From assembly GCA_021234535.1 (NCBI GenBank), contig CM037850.1, forward strand, positions 17,035,990-17,099,989: a stretch of 64,000 nt of DNA, given 5' to 3'. A model generated the notes under the pieces. The model worked only from the letters and a program-made list of their open reading frames with translations. It was not told the origin of the DNA and made no database searches. The position numbers and the translations under genes were made by a program. Source of the stretch: Stichopus chloronotus. Its lineage: Eukaryota; Echinodermata; Holothuroidea; Aspidochirotida; Stichopodidae. Of the stretch, positions 26,990 to 40,367 are shown piece after piece (positions within the stretch are counted from its first letter, which is position 1; the number at the start of each line of letters is the position of its first letter).

Positions 26990-29115
26990 ACTCCATGGGT
27001 ATAACTTAACATCAGCAACACGTTTCGTTATAACAGCCTACAGGTGAATTTAAGAAAAAACGAACAACCAAGTGATGGTTGTGTCGTTAACTTTGTTGTC
27101 AGAAATTACAAATTTTGTTTTCATATAACGTTAATAGTTAATCTATTAGATCTTACCCATTCAAATACTCTAGAAAATTCATCAGTGACGTCGACAATGT
27201 CGCTTGTAAATTACTATTTTGAGGAAAAGCATGGTATCGTCTGTAAATAAGATGCAATTGAATTTATGAGAGAAAGTATAGGTATCATTATTATCTAAAA
27301 TAATCTAAAATATGAACAGAAGTGGTCCCAGTATTGAACCCTGGCGAAAAGCAACGTTACATAGAACTCGATGAGATGGAGAATGAATAAATGGAACGTA
27401 ATTACATCTATCTTTGAGATTACATTTAAACATATCCTATACCGTGAATACCATATGCACACTGTTTACCCATTAAATGCTGTGATTAATTGTATCAAAT
27501 GCCTCAGATAGATCAATGCATGTACCAGCTGTTCGATGGTTAGTCTTTCATCTATACCCTGGGAAATTTTGTCAATAAGACTTATCGCTGCCACTTAGGA
27601 AGAGAGATTGCTACGAAAACTAAATGAGTATTTCAAGTCGAGGTTTGTAAAAGCTTGCATTGAAGCAATACTAGGCAAATATTTGAGTAACGTAAATGTA
27701 ATACAATTTATTAAGCGATTAGTGCTAAAAGAATGCAACTATTCTTACATTATTACATCGTATTACACAATATTGAGTACAGTATAATAAATTGTACTTT
27801 GTGATTGATTGCACAATCGATTGACTAAACGTTCGATAACTTTCGAAACGGAGGGCAAGAGAGACAAAGGTCTTTGGTTTGAAAATATTTTTGGATCACC
27901 AGATTTAAAAATTTGCACTTTTGTATAACTGACTTAACTACATGTGCATCAGTATACAACAGCATAAATGAATTTGTGACACGTTGTTTTATGTATCTTT
28001 GTAAATCTTATGTAATTTTTTTTTGCAGCAGAAGTACTTGTTGAAATGATGAGCAATATGATTTTCATAAGACTCATCAGTTCCTTCATCACACTCTAAC
28101 AATTTGCTATTGTCAGTTTTATTCTTTTTGTGGACAGTATTGTTAATGACTTATTTCGATTCTTGAATTCAAATACAGCTTCCTAACATCTTTCATCGTT
28201 TTAGTTAGAATATTTCTGCATCATCATAATGTAATTTTCTAGCAGAAGGAGGACTTTGCTTGTAATCAATGTAGGCTAAAGTTTGTTTTTGTTGTTGTTG
28301 TTGTTGTTTTACTGAGTTCAATATCATGATTGTAATCCATAGTGATTTCTGGTGATTAATCTTACACTCAATTATAGCACAGGGACAACAGCTGTTGAAC
28401 GTTGATGTAAAAATATTACAAAATTTTTTGTATGCGAATTCCACATCCTGATCATCAAAAACAAGAGCCCAGTCAATATTTCTTAATTCATTTAATTTAC
28501 GTATTACATTTCTATGACTGGTATTGTGTCTTAATTTATTTGGAAGAGAATTCCTTACAATCTTAGTTACTGACATGCAAAAATAGGATAATGGTGTGAA
28601 ACGTCTGTAACAAAATACTGCACTTTCCAATCTTACTTATTGTCGGTAAATATATTATCGATTAAAGAAGATGCGGAGCACGTGTTCTTTATTGGTTTGA
28701 TAATCAGAGGAATAAAAGAGTACATTGATAGCGTATTGAGAAAATACTGTATTTAATGTATCATGCATACATATAATATATTAACATCTATTGCAAGTAA
28801 AAGTTTTAATTTCGGTGTTGATTCTCTCTAAGCAATCATTTAAGTGGTCAACAAACTGTGTCACTTGACCATCAGGAGGTCTGTAGACAACTCCAACTAG
28901 TGCATTAAGGGAAGTTGTATTTTCCAGCTCTACAAAAAGAGACTCAGCACAAATATTAATAAAACTACTCAGATCTGGTTTTATTTTTACATCAAAATTT
29001 CCCCTGGCATGAATATCAACTCCACCTCTCTCATTTACTATGCTTACTTTTACATGTAAGATCGTGACCATCAATTTGCATGGTTTCAATTAGCAAGTTA
29101 TCAGGCCATTTCTAA
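26990..29115 (-). pseudogene. Degraded non-LTR retrotransposon ORF2 (endonuclease and RT)
   Basis: Read on the minus strand from 29115. An AP-endonuclease segment has ERGGVDIHARGNF, ESLFVELEN and VGVVYRPPDG (28781-29115). A linker with NIDWALVFDDQDVEFAYKKF (28205-28630) ends in a Gln run from (GTT)n. RT motifs follow: CIDLSEAFDTINH (about 27480-27523), RQGSILGPLLF (about 27320-27346) and FTDDTMLF, the FADDT-box equivalent (about 27222-27247). Stops and frameshifts separate these blocks, for example directly after DTINHSI and after GPLLFIF. The order and motifs fit the Jockey/CR1/Rex superfamily. The 5' part is missing beyond 29115, and the 3' end could not be placed. Confidence 0.85.
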
Positions 29116-29860
29116 CTCTTTGTTCATAGGCAGGCTCTTTACACCCGCCATACCTCGTGTGCGTTAACAACAGCACACAAAGTTCAATGCGTTCTATGGG
29201 CACTATGTTTTTCTTGCCGTGTGTCCTGGAGTTTTGTTGGAAAAACTTTGAAATTCAGTCTAAACATTTTGCAACACATTCTGCCAACAACAGATTTTGG
29301 TTGTTGTCGATGTTATGAAGTCATACATATGGCATTATCCCACCTAAGAATCAATGTTTTTTACACCATGATCTACATGGACCACTTTTAGACAACACAA
29401 AATCGCCGGTTTGAAAACGCTGTGGAAAACACGGGCAATGTGAATAATCATGGGCTTTTGGGATTTTACAACGAATTACTTGCTGTTTTAAAAAAAAAAC
29501 AAATCCACGCCCTTTCTCAATATGGCAAAGTCAAATCAAGAGTTTTAAGTGATAAATATTAATATTCAAGTTGAGTGCTAAGAATTGGGCGATTTCATTT
29601 CGTGCAAGGGATAGACAACAAGTTACTCACTTCCTAACTGTAACAATAAGGAGCTTTAGATTTCACGACGCGTAGACCTGCGACGCGGCACTCAACCGGG
29701 CAGCTTATGTCGTAGCGCCAACTCGTAGTCCTGCTAAGTATGTGCTTTAGATTTGTACACCGGAGAAAACAGTTCATGTGTCCAGTCACATGATTATACA
29801 CGATTATTGTGCAATGTTGCCGAGCAACGCAGACTACAAGGGAACACAACTTGTGAAATA

Positions 29861-32800
29861 ATGCCTAACCTTCATCAAGTTCGTGAAGCAATTACCTTCA
29901 ATTATTTACCAGGTTTATTAGATGACGATGAATTTATGTTGCTTTACGACGCCAACGAACCGTCAAACCCCCAATTTCGATATAACGATTACGAGTCGTT
30001 TGATTTGGACGATTACAACGATGATGAATGCAATGCATACTTCAGGTTAGTGAAGCAACCATAAACAAGCCTAGGCTTAGATGCTTCTGTGCAGTAGGAG
30101 TTCAAATTCTGGTACTTTGTACACTAGCAAATCTTCGTTTTTTAAGTTTTACTGTTTTATTAGGCAAAGGTTGTATTTTCACTTACTAAACAGTAGAAAG
30201 CTAACCTCTGCAACTTTGACAAAAAATTCCAGTTTTGGTAAATTCTGATTAGATCTCTGAAAGAAGCTTTTAATAAAATATTTCCGCTGTTTTCATTACT
30301 AAAGTTGCATATCTAAACATTATACCATTGCTGTTTTTCTTTTATTCTTTTAGCTAGCCTAGAGTCATTTGTCATGTTGTGTAAACACAACACTAGAAGT
30401 TGCTCCCTTGTTTCCTTCTGTGCATATTTTGACTCCCTTGGAAACTGCTGCTGGTCTTGTGCTGGAATGATGTACAGTACCGTGCCTTGGATGGTTATCG
30501 ATTAAATGGCAAATGTTTGCATCCTTTGGGGTTGTAATGGAGTAGTTATTTATCTTTCATTAAGCCATGAAGTATGCACATATGAGTCATTAACCATCAT
30601 TGGACACAAGTACATGGAAAAGGTTCTTCAGCTACTCTATGCAGGAATACTGTGAAGAAATGCGCCTCTTCGACGATTTTGTAATACTTTGTTATTGTCA
30701 CTACTGTCGGTGTAACCTATTTGTACACCACACTCCTTGCAGAGAAATACAGGTGGAAGTGCAGGCCTTTACAATTTGTGCCAGGTGATGCCCACTAATG
30801 AAACTGAGGTATAATGAATAAATTTTCAAACTGTGGTTCCTTACTGTTGTTAATGCAATATGGATTAAAATGAAAATGCGATGGTGTAGTTACCACTATG
30901 TATATAGCCAGCTGTTTGCAATTGCTCATTCTCAGCATTCTTGAAAGCACAGAAAGATACCATATGCTCTACAGTCAGGATATATAGTATAGCTAAGCAG
31001 CTGGCCTATGCCTAGCCCTGATATCCTTCACTTTTACTTGCAGACTTTGTAACATAGATAAGGTTAGGTGTGTGAACACCATCCTGGAGTGGTCTAAGGT
31101 ATCCCCTTCCTCTTTGATGGAAAAGAGTCCTCCCAGTCTGCCACATAGCTTTACATTTTCTAATCAGCTAGGTCATTTGACGAAATTTAGTCGGAAGGAA
31201 TAATATTGTCCACTACTTGTTGTTTTACTCTTTGTAGGTTCACAAAAGACGATCTTTACCGATTAAAAGGAGCACTACAAATCCCTGACATTATCAAGTG
31301 TACGAATGGCTGCCGGGTGAATGGATTGGAGGCCACATGCATTTTGCTCTCAAGATTTGCATATCCGTGCAGGTATATTTTAAAAACGTATGTAGTGGTG
31401 ATGCTAGGGGAGTACATAGCACTCCCTCTCATCAGGAATTTTTTTAGATTTTGTTTGGGAGCCATAAATTTCAGGTACAATAAAATATTTAATCCCTGAC
31501 AATGATCAGTTTCCCTGATGGGTTACATGTTTTTGCACTCAAAGATGGCAGATTATTCAACAGGAACACATAGTTTTCGGTGTGCATTGTGCACTGTGGA
31601 GTGTGATTATACAGGAAAATTTTACAAGCTCCCCTCCCTTCCTCTAGTAACTTTTATTCATAGCTACACAGTTTTTTGTAACTGTGTGCATGGGAATCAA
31701 ATCGTATATTGTGCTCATGTATTTGTCGCACCCAGTATGGAAAGAGAATAATGGCTGGATGTTTGACCTTTTCATTGTTATTGGACAGACTGGGTTGATA
31801 CATTACAATGTCTGTTATAGCATATGACTATTAAAACTGTAGGTCTACTGTCATATTTGTCATTTGCCATACATGCACTTTCAAACTTGTTCCAACATTA
31901 CTGATACAACTGAATAACATTTTGGTTATCCAAGGTTGTTAAATTTAATTTTGAAAGTTTATTAAGGAATTGCCAAGTCAATGTGCTTAATGTATATAAT
32001 ATAAATAAATGTGCTTAATTTTTTAAGCATGGACAATTTTGCATGCGTAAAAATCTTAAGCAAGGTTTTTTGTTCTGTGGCCTATGGTTTGGAAAGTAGC
32101 TTGCTTAAAAGACCCACAATTCTTGTTTTACTAGTGACTTAAGTTTTTCAGCCTATCTTTCTCTTACAGGCATGGTGATATGGTGAAGACATTTGCCAGT
32201 GACGTACCACAGCTCTGTCTCATAGCAAACCACATGCTTAGTTTAGTATATGCCAATCACAAGCATCTTGTGGAAACACTGGACAGGACCTGGCTTTCTG
32301 CAGATCATCTTATGATGTATTCCACAGCTGTGCATGCAAAGGGAGCTGCACTGAAGAACTGTTGGGTGTTTGTGGATGGAACAGTCCGCCCAATTTGCAG
32401 ACCACAGGAAAACCAAAGAGTAGTTTACAATGGACACAAGCGAGTCCATGCTTTAAAATATCAATCTGTTACAGCTGCTAATGGTCTGCTTTCCCATCTG
32501 TTTGGGCCTGTAGAGGGAAGGCGGCATGATTGCTTTCTATTGCGGGAATCTGGCCTTTTAACTCAATTGGAACAGAGGTCATATGATAGTCAGGGGAACG
32601 TTTTATGTATTTTTGGTGACCCTGCGTATCCATTGAGAGCCCACTTACAAGGCCCATTCAAAGGTAATAACTTATCCAATGAACAGAAACTCTACAATCA
32701 ATCAATGAGTCGTGTGAGAGTTTCAGTTGAGTGGGTGTTTGGAGATATAATTAATTTCTTTAAATCAACTGATTTCAAAAAAGGTCAAAAATTGGGTCTT

Positions 32801-32908
32801 TCAGCATGTGGTAAAATGTACATAGTTTCAGGCATTCTTACCAATGCACGCACTTGCTTATATGGTAATTCAACATCACGCTTTTTTGAACTGGAGTCCC
32901 CACATTAG
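29861..32908 (+). CDS. HARBI1-like DDE transposase, three exons
   Basis: Exons 29861-30045, 31238-31372 and 32170-32908 join in phase (2,2) to 352 aa, close to the ~350 aa usual for HARBI1. The acidic N-terminus precedes the conserved FTKDDLYRLKGALQIPD segment and LLSRFAYPCRHGDM. The catalytic triad of the DDE_Tnp_4 fold is present: D176 in FVDGT, D257 in FGDPAYPL and E294 in VSVEWVFG. No stop or frameshift was seen, so the enzyme may be functional. It cuts and pastes Harbinger DNA in the nucleus together with the Myb-like partner encoded at 33882-37131. The start ATG is the first in the frame giving the family-like N-terminus; an in-frame ATG at 29753 would add 36 residues of unlikely composition. 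Confidence 0.93.
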
Positions 32909-33604
32909 AGCAATATTTTCAAGGATAAGGTGGGTGGGTTATTGTTTCTGAAATGCATTATTTTCATCACATTTGTGTTGCCTGCATAGGTTTTTTTCAT
33001 GTCATGACCGTTCTCATGATGAATTGATCACATTTAAAATTTCCACTTGAGTCACTTCCTTGCCCAATCCCACAATTTGATGATAGACAATAATATCCTA
33101 TGCTACAATCTGAATTACAGTGTATGAGAATCCAGGATAAATGCAAAGTATTCCAACTGCAATTGACACTTACATTACACTCTTATATGTTCTAAGACAC
33201 TGGAGAATCCCTCTAAAATAGAAAACATCAATTACTATAAGAAACAAAAGAATTTTAAATTGATGGTATTTATTGTATGTACAACCATAGCAGATCATAT
33301 TTATACATGTATGTTTACATATTTCAAATCTATGTGGTGTGACTTAATAGCCATATACACTCATTAGTCCTCATATCCTGCACGTGTCGATTATGCTGAA
33401 CTGCCCTTGACAACTTGAAAGTACTTTTCACAGAATGACTATGAATTAAATGCGTTAGGTATACAAAAGTATTTGTTAACAATGAACACCATAAATATAT
33501 GAACATAATCAGAATGCACAAATGCATTGTGGTTTTGATGATCTGAGCATTTTTTTTTCCTGAATCTGACATTATAGTATTAGTATGCGTCAAAGGCTAC
33601 CTAT

Positions 33605-33760
33605 GCTTTATATGAAATATGAGATCTGTACAAGCTTCCTTTCATGAGATCATGTCTACAAGGTTTTCACACATTGACCCTTGCTGACATTGAATGAACT
33701 TTGACCTCCATTAAAGATCAAATGCTTCTTGCACTCTAATATGGATGATATTATTTTAAG
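33605..33760 (+). repeat. Single unit of the ~140-bp TGACC repeat
   Basis: It carries TATGAAATATGAGATCTGTA, CAAGCTTCCTTTCATGAGAT, TTTTCACACATTGACCC and TTTGACCTCCAT, the same order as in the arrays at 10.7-12.4 kb. It lies between the two Harbinger genes. Confidence 0.75.
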
Positions 33761-33881
33761 GTAAAAATGCCAGAGAGCAATGGAAAGTAGATTCTGCAAA
33801 GAAAGGTCATTCAAATTTCAACAACAGCACCAGGATTCTTTCAGTCATTAAAACAAATCTACTAAACAAATCTACCACATC

Positions 33882-36800
33882 TTACTGTTCCTTACTGTCC
33901 TTTATTGTTTTCATAAACATCATCATCATGCTCTGCATTTGCTGCTGCTGTTGCATGATTTGTTGCTGCATATGCTGCTGTTGCTGCAGAAATTGCTGTT
34001 GCATCTGCTGATGGTGCTCTTGAAAGAAAATAAATTTTTTATCCCTTTCAATTTCTGCCAACCTTTGCCTTTCTTCCTCCCTATCTTTCCTCTCTGCCTC
34101 CGTTCTTCTCATCAAAAGCTCTTCCTTTCTTAGTTCTCTTTCAAGTTCTATCTTTTTTTGTAAAAACACAATAGCATCACTCCCTCCGTTCCTTTTTCTT
34201 GGCAACTGATTTTCTTGATCTTCAAAATGCCTATGATAAACCAGAATAAAAAATGCATTAAGGCTTCAAAGAATTCATTACACAATACTTAGACTGTTAT
34301 CCATGCTTCCTGTCTTAAGATATGGTGTGCAGACAATTTTCAGTTTTTAACGTACGGAACACCTGAGATGACACTTGACCGCCACCAAAAATAATAAATT
34401 CATGTACTTAATATGGCATATCAAACAAAGACCAAACCTCGGCTGACCTTTGACGAAAAACAATTATTGACTTCTCAAACCTGGCAATATGATAAGATCT
34501 AGCTAAGAGTGAAGTACGAAAGCCTACGCTAGCTAGTGACCATCCTCATCAAGTTAATTCATAATCCAGTCAGAGCATACAGATCATTACTCTATTGTTG
34601 ACTTATAGGGTCAGTGATTTTATAACTAACTAGTCCCAATATTATTTTCAAACTATAAATGAAATGAAAGCAATCTTAGTTAATTTACTCGCCATTACTC
34701 TCCTTTCTGGTGGAAGCTGATTTACGCAAAAAGTTGAACGCAAAAGGATGAATAAACCACTACATGAAATTGCAATAATGTTTGATTTGCATGCTCACCA
34801 ACATGTTCAATTTCAAGTATTTTATAAATCTCTAACCTCTTTCTTGACTCCACATATGACTCACATGCCCTCTTTTGGCGCTTCTGCTCCTCCTCACTGG
34901 AGTTTTTTGGGACAACCAGGTCCAAATCTTCCTCTTGGTTGCCAAGATCTTCCAGAAGACACCTAAGCTCTTTCTGAGCTGTCGTTTCTTCAGGGCTAAT
35001 GCCCGAAGCGCTCCTCTCTTGGGCATTACTTCTTTTAACTTTACTTTGCAGGCTGTTGTACCTGTGATAAGAATGAAAATAATAAAATATGTATACGCAG
35101 ATATCCCAAAACGATCAGAATTGATATAATTTGTCCTTACAAATTGTGACTTTTTAAATTGCAGCAGCAATGTGGGCTGTGAACAGAATCCATGTATTCA
35201 AATTTGCTTTCTTTTTTGGATTTTAAACAATGTCTCTTGGCACACAAAATTTTGTTCCTTTTTTGTACTCCCATAAACTGGACACTTGTATTTTATCTTA
35301 CCCCTTTTGCTATAGCCTAGAGCTCTATAAAGTGTCTGTGGCCTCTGATACCCTATAAATATACTGTGACGCACACCCTACACAGTAGTTTGACATCTCT
35401 GAAGTTAAAAAAAAAATTATAAGACAAAACAAAGTTAAAGATAAGAAATTACAGTAGTTGCATAAATCTGCATATTGGTTAGCAAGAATGAAGTTCTTTT
35501 AATGCTGATTTGGCTTAGTTGAAACTCTAAGCTGGCACAACATTTCGTTCCTAGTGACCTGCCTCTATTTGTTTATTGTGAGACATTTTGGCCGATTAAC
35601 CAGGGAGTTGCTGTTTAAATAGCAACTCCCTGAATTAACTTAATACTGATAGAGATACAGTATGGACCATGCAGCCATTTGCAGAAAAGCATAGAGAGTT
35701 TTGATTGGCTTGGTCTTTAGGACCTGGAACTGAGCATGGAGTTGCTATCTGAACTGAGTAACACAGAATTTCTTGAACCCATTCAATATTTTCCTCGTGA
35801 CACCTGTATGTGAGAGGCAGAAATATATTTAGGTACTGTAAGCTGATTTAAGCAGCTGATTTGAACTTCATACCACACAATACATACATGTCTCCTACAG
35901 CCCTTTGGTCCACCTTAAAGGACTGCCTCATCAATTCTGTGGCCACTCCTGACCACACCTTACCCCTCTCCACGCTGCCCTTTCGAAACTGGAAAGGGTT
36001 TTGCAAAGCTACTTCTTTGCAAAGAGCAATGTCCTTGTCCTCGGTCCATTTCATGCATGCTCTGAAATGAGAATTTTAAAGTATATTACAAGGTTTCTTT
36101 GGATGCAAGTCCACAGGGGCTTAATGCAGGGGGTTAAAAATATGAAAGGTAACCCTGAAATAGCTGTCAAGTGAGCTCTCGGTACATGTGCTCAAGAGCA
36201 AACACCAAGGAAGTCCTTACTCCTTGGAAAAAGCCCTCAGTGTGAATAGTCAAAAAGTCTTAAATTGACACCAAAATGACATCAAATCATATATACTCCA
36301 CAAATATTTACTGCACACAGCTCAGCCATCTTTACATGCAGGCTTTTGCTGAGGAGGGGATTTTCTTTGGGGCCATACCCCCCTAATACCCAAAATTTCT
36401 TGTTCTATGTCCACGACATATGTATACACAGGGGACATTGAAGGGGCCATGGCACAATGTTCAACAGCCAAAGCTGTGTGCCCCACTGACTACCCTCCCA
36501 AATGTATGGTTGTGAATAATCGTGCAACTTAAAATCAAAATTCAAAAATTCAATTGAATTTGAGACATGAAAATGTTCCCAACATTTGTGTGCTGTTTAA
36601 CATTCATCTGTTTCCTACCAAGCACAACCCCAAGTCTGTGCTGTCACAGCTGGTAATCATTACAGAGTATTGAAATGCTTTATCTCCATAATAATGTTTG
36701 GAAATAAAGTAGCAATTGATATCAACTGACCTGGTAGATGTTTTCTGCCTAGATCCAACAAAAAACAGGAAGATTTAAATCCATAGCATGGATTACAGAC

Positions 36801-37131
36801 AAAGGTGCATGCATGGTCCACAGGGCCGTCTTCCCCTGATTTAGAGCAATGCTAATTTCTCTGATACCATAGGTTACAGGAAAAAGTCATTCAGTTCTAA
36901 AGTCCAAGGGTTTTCCTAAGGAAAAATTTGAGTCTGCCCACCCCCATATGCCTATGATAATAACAGAGATGGATTGCAATATATATTTAAACAAAGAGTC
37001 TTTCATGCAATGATAAAACTTTACCTTATAATGCTTTATAGGAAAGCCATCATACTGCTCTAAGCTACTTACCGACTGCTTGTAGTTTTGTTACGTGGGG
37101 CATCATTGCAGGTATCTAACTTGGCAGTTGA
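33882..37131 (-). CDS. Myb/SANT-like Harbinger accessory protein, at least four exons
   Basis: Minus-strand exons 37073-37131, 35888-36061, 34837-35061 and 33882-34230 join in phase (2,2,2) with GT-AG borders. From the Met at 36054 the product is 246 aa. Residues 1-55 are a Myb/SANT-like DNA-binding module: MKWTEDKDIAL near the start and DQRAVGDMYNSL at its end. ASGISPEET and LLEDLG then follow, as usual in this family. The last exon is a charged coiled coil ending in a Gln/Met-rich tail (CAG-type codons, 33900-34010). In Harbinger elements this protein escorts the transposase to the nucleus and binds the element ends. The 37073-37131 exon is open in the right phase and shows that the true start may lie further upstream; a first exon was not found. 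Confidence 0.88.
34310..34470 (+). repeat. Degenerate ~140-bp TGACC repeat in a Myb-gene intron
   Basis: It has CTTCCTGTCTTAAGATATGG, ACACTTGACCGCCACC, TGTACTTAATATGGCATATC and CTGACCTTTGACG in the family order. Confidence 0.6.
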
Positions 37132-37924
37132 CTGTAACAAATAAACCAGTGTCTAATATACTGATAAAATAAACTAATGTCTTTATAAACAACGTTCATC
37201 ATTGCTAAACAGACGCCAGTAGGCTACTATTATGTAAGTTCCCACAGTTCCTCCTTTGTGAAGCATGTTCCAAGCATACTCATGAAATCAGAACTTCATT
37301 GCACTATAGCTTTCTCATTTATCAGGTTTTTTTCGTCTACGGTATCTGGTGATATATCTTATCTTATATATCTTATCATTGTGTGAATATGTGTATATTG
37401 TCCCATACATTCAAAATTGTAAGGCTGAAAAAAGTAAAAGTTGTCACGTTTCTGAATTTTCATTCAAGAAAACTATTTAGCAGCAAAGCGTTTAGCTTTA
37501 ACAGTAACTCAAGAAACAATTTTGACTTAGAGACAAATACTGATCACCCCAGACAATTTCAGTTCTCCCAACCACTTACGTCTAGTCCCTCCCACAGCCT
37601 GTCTACAATTCCTCCACATACACAATTAAAACAATAGCTCCCTGTGTACGCTGTGTAATAGGAGCTACCCTGCACCTTTTAATTTGCTGTCAATCAAACC
37701 ATTTGAGAACTCTGCAATCCGGAAGCCACTATATAGCTTGGGGTGATGAGTTACTGCATTTAACAAATTGCTAAAATTGTTGTCTCACTTTATACTTTGC
37801 ACATTCACAGATTCCCTCTATGTAATAAGTGCCATCAATGGAGCACATGTCTTAGTTTGTAACTTAAACAACTTATTCTGTGATCACTTTCTTGTCAGTA
37901 AAGGCAAGGTTTCTACCATACATG

Positions 37925-38071
37925 ACAGATAGACAGGTAGAGCGATAGACAGACATGTAAACAGATAGACAGATAGACAGTTAGATAGACAGATAGCTAG
38001 ATAGACAGATAAACAGATAGAGAGACAGATAGACATATAGACAGATAAACAGATAGACATATAGACAGATA
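37925..38071. repeat. (CAGATAGA)n microsatellite
   Basis: About 145 bp of imperfect GACAGATA or GATAGACA repeats, about 320 bp upstream of the signal-peptide exon of Ig gene 1. Confidence 0.9.
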
Positions 38072-38390
38072 GCAAATGACTTAATGAGCCTCGGATTAAC
38101 CTACTCGTATTACAGTTTTTTCTTATAATTGGCATTCATTGTATATACAATGTTGTGTGTACCACCACTGTAAGTTGTCACGCTATGTCACTATGGTTGC
38201 CTTAGTCGTGTACTTCATGTCAGACCTTAATGAGTTCTTTCACTTTCCTCACAGCCATGCGCTGTTGTGAGCACAAATGATTGCATTAAAAAAATACTAA
38301 CAGGGGGTATCTACGTTACTTAGAACAGTATTATAAACATGCAATGTCACACTGTTATTCACAACCAATTTGTGCCATTACAACGTGATC

Positions 38391-40367
38391 ATGTCTTACG
38401 CCTTCTTCTTGACACTTGTCTTTTCTCAGGAGATCTATGGTAAGAATCACATTCTTTTAGTAAATTATATGTTGAGTAAGTTTCATAATTACAAGAGTCC
38501 TTCCTTTTGCAAATCCTTTGAAAGAATGAAAGATGGACAGTTGTTACATGTTGCTTACACTATCCTGTGAATACGGTTTTGTTCATATTTATTTCATTTC
38601 AATATTTACATTTCTTTCATTATTTAATATAAGCTATTTGCATTTCTTTCATTATTTAATACAAGTTGCTTCTGAGAAATCCATCAGCACCGTCAACACA
38701 TTACGACCGACGTATTTGGCTAAAATAGGAGGTTCCATCGAAATGCGATGCAACTGTACATTTGGTGATGGAGAAAGTTACATTACTTGGAAAAAGGGTG
38801 AATTTCCTTTGAGTATGCATGATTCTGCAAAACCTCTTCGTAGAAAACAGAGATATGTTTACACCACAAACTCACAAGAAGACTATGCTGCCCTACAAAT
38901 TACGAACATTACCTACGGTGATGCTGGAGAGTACACGTGCAAGAAAACACCAACGAAAGCAGGAAAACAGGAGCAGCAAGATTTGCAACTAAATGTACAA
39001 GGTCAGGGAATTTAATATATTTTCCCTTAATATATAAATTTTTTGTCGTATAGTTTTGTGCAGATCGACTAATACATCAACTTAGTATTTTCGTTTTGGT
39101 TTCAGATGGACCACACTTTAAATTTATCAGTCAACCTTTGGAAAACAATACACTTACAGCAGAATGTTGTGGTACATTGACAGAAACTGATAGCCTGTTA
39201 TATTTGTGGTCGCTTGATGGTGACTTCATTCATAGCAGCCTGACAAACGCTACACTTGATCTAGAAGGGTCAGTCTGCAGCAAAATATCATTGAAAGCAT
39301 ATAGAAAATATCACCTTAAACCGTTGAGATGCAAGATTCAAAACTCACTGAACTTATCTGCAGAGTCTGTGGTGCGAGTAATGTGTAAGTATTTTTCACA
39401 GCTGGAGATTGCATGAAAAATTAAACAATTATTTATTATAAATCCATTGCTCTGCTTGAGAAAATAAGTTCCAAGCAATTACAACTTGAAGTAGCATTCA
39501 ATCATGTTGATGTAGTAATATGGTATTTTCCTACGTGTATCCAGATCCAGCGTCTGCGGAATGGAAACCGCCAACCAGCAACATGAAATCAATCGTCGCA
39601 GGCAGCAACAGCAATATAAACGTAACATGTATCTCGGATGGATTCCCATATCCTACAGTCTCTTTAGAGAGATACGACGAAACTTTACAAACTTGGATGG
39701 ATACTAATGTTATTTCAGATTTTATGAACAGAGAAGATTTTAAGACTCTTTGGAATTTCAATTATTACTTCACGAGTGAGGTTCAGGAACGATTACGATG
39801 TGTCGCATACAACAACTTGACAGAAATAGAAGAAGGTTCAGGATTTATCATAGAACCGCAAAGTATGAATGAGTTAGTCTTCGCCATTGTTTTCTTTCAA
39901 AAACAAATATAGTTTCGTTAACGCTATTGTGTAAGTCCTAATCTAAAGAGGAATCACAAAACAATTCGAAAGTGTTCAATGTTTCTTCTATTCCTCGTAA
40001 TTACTGCATTTTGTAGTGTATGAAATCACGCTTCATTTATATAGATCAATCTTTACTAATCAATTTTAAACTTCTCAGTTCCCGACAACGTCTATGTTAT
40101 TCCGATATCGCAAACCATCAGGAAAGACGATAACATTACCATGACATGCTTCGCAACAGGGTATCCTTCACCAGGTGTTTACATCCAAAAATATGTTGTT
40201 GAGAAGTGGGAAACTGTTACTGTTTCAGTTTCACTGGAAACAAATCATTTTAACAAATAAGATGATATATTCAGATTGGATTTCCACTTCTTGCTATAAG
40301 CGAAGACCAAACGGAAAATACAGATGTAGGACAAATAACAGTGATGATATTGTTATAAAATTGAAAG
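38391..40367 (+). CDS. Ig-superfamily receptor gene 1: signal peptide and four Ig exons
   Basis: Exon 38391-38439 encodes a signal peptide (MSYAFFLTLVFSQEIY); an in-frame ATG lies at 38370. Four exons follow, each entered in phase 1. Exon 38666-39001 is V/I-like (EMRCNCTF, YITWKKG, DAGEYTCKK). Exon 39106-39384 has AECCGTL, LYLWSLDG and LRCKIQN. Exon 39545-39862 has VTCISDGFPYPTV and LRCVAYNN. Exon 40079-40367 has MTCFATGYPSPGV and YRCRTNN. The first three are 336, 279 and 318 nt, all divisible by 3. The fourth is 289 nt and its two halves lie in different frames (TAA near 40258), so it carries a +1 shift. A TATAAA-like ATTATAAA is at about 38330. Product: secreted or membrane immune-type or adhesion receptor; ligand unknown. 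Not assigned to a named family. Confidence 0.85.

Larger units (their letters stand above)
29861..37131. mobile_element. Core of an autonomous PIF/Harbinger transposon (boundaries not found)
   Basis: Two convergent genes make up the known two-protein system of animal Harbinger elements: a HARBI1-like DDE transposase (plus strand) and a Myb/SANT-like protein (minus strand). Both keep open frames across all introns. I looked for inverted terminal repeats and a TWA duplication outside the genes. A GC-rich ACGACGCG stretch at about 29645-29745 is a possible left end, but I found no partner on the right, so the ends remain open. Copies of the ~140-bp repeat sit between and within the genes. Confidence 0.8.

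Noticed and set aside
29645..29745. GC-rich ACGACGCG segment as the left terminal repeat of the Harbinger element
   Set aside because: No inverted partner was found between 37.1 and 38.4 kb, so it was not annotated as an end.
37550..37700. Minus-strand open stretch (GGIVDRLWEGLD before GTAAGT) as first exon of the Myb-like gene
   Set aside because: The phase would fit, but there is no upstream ATG in frame and no family similarity.
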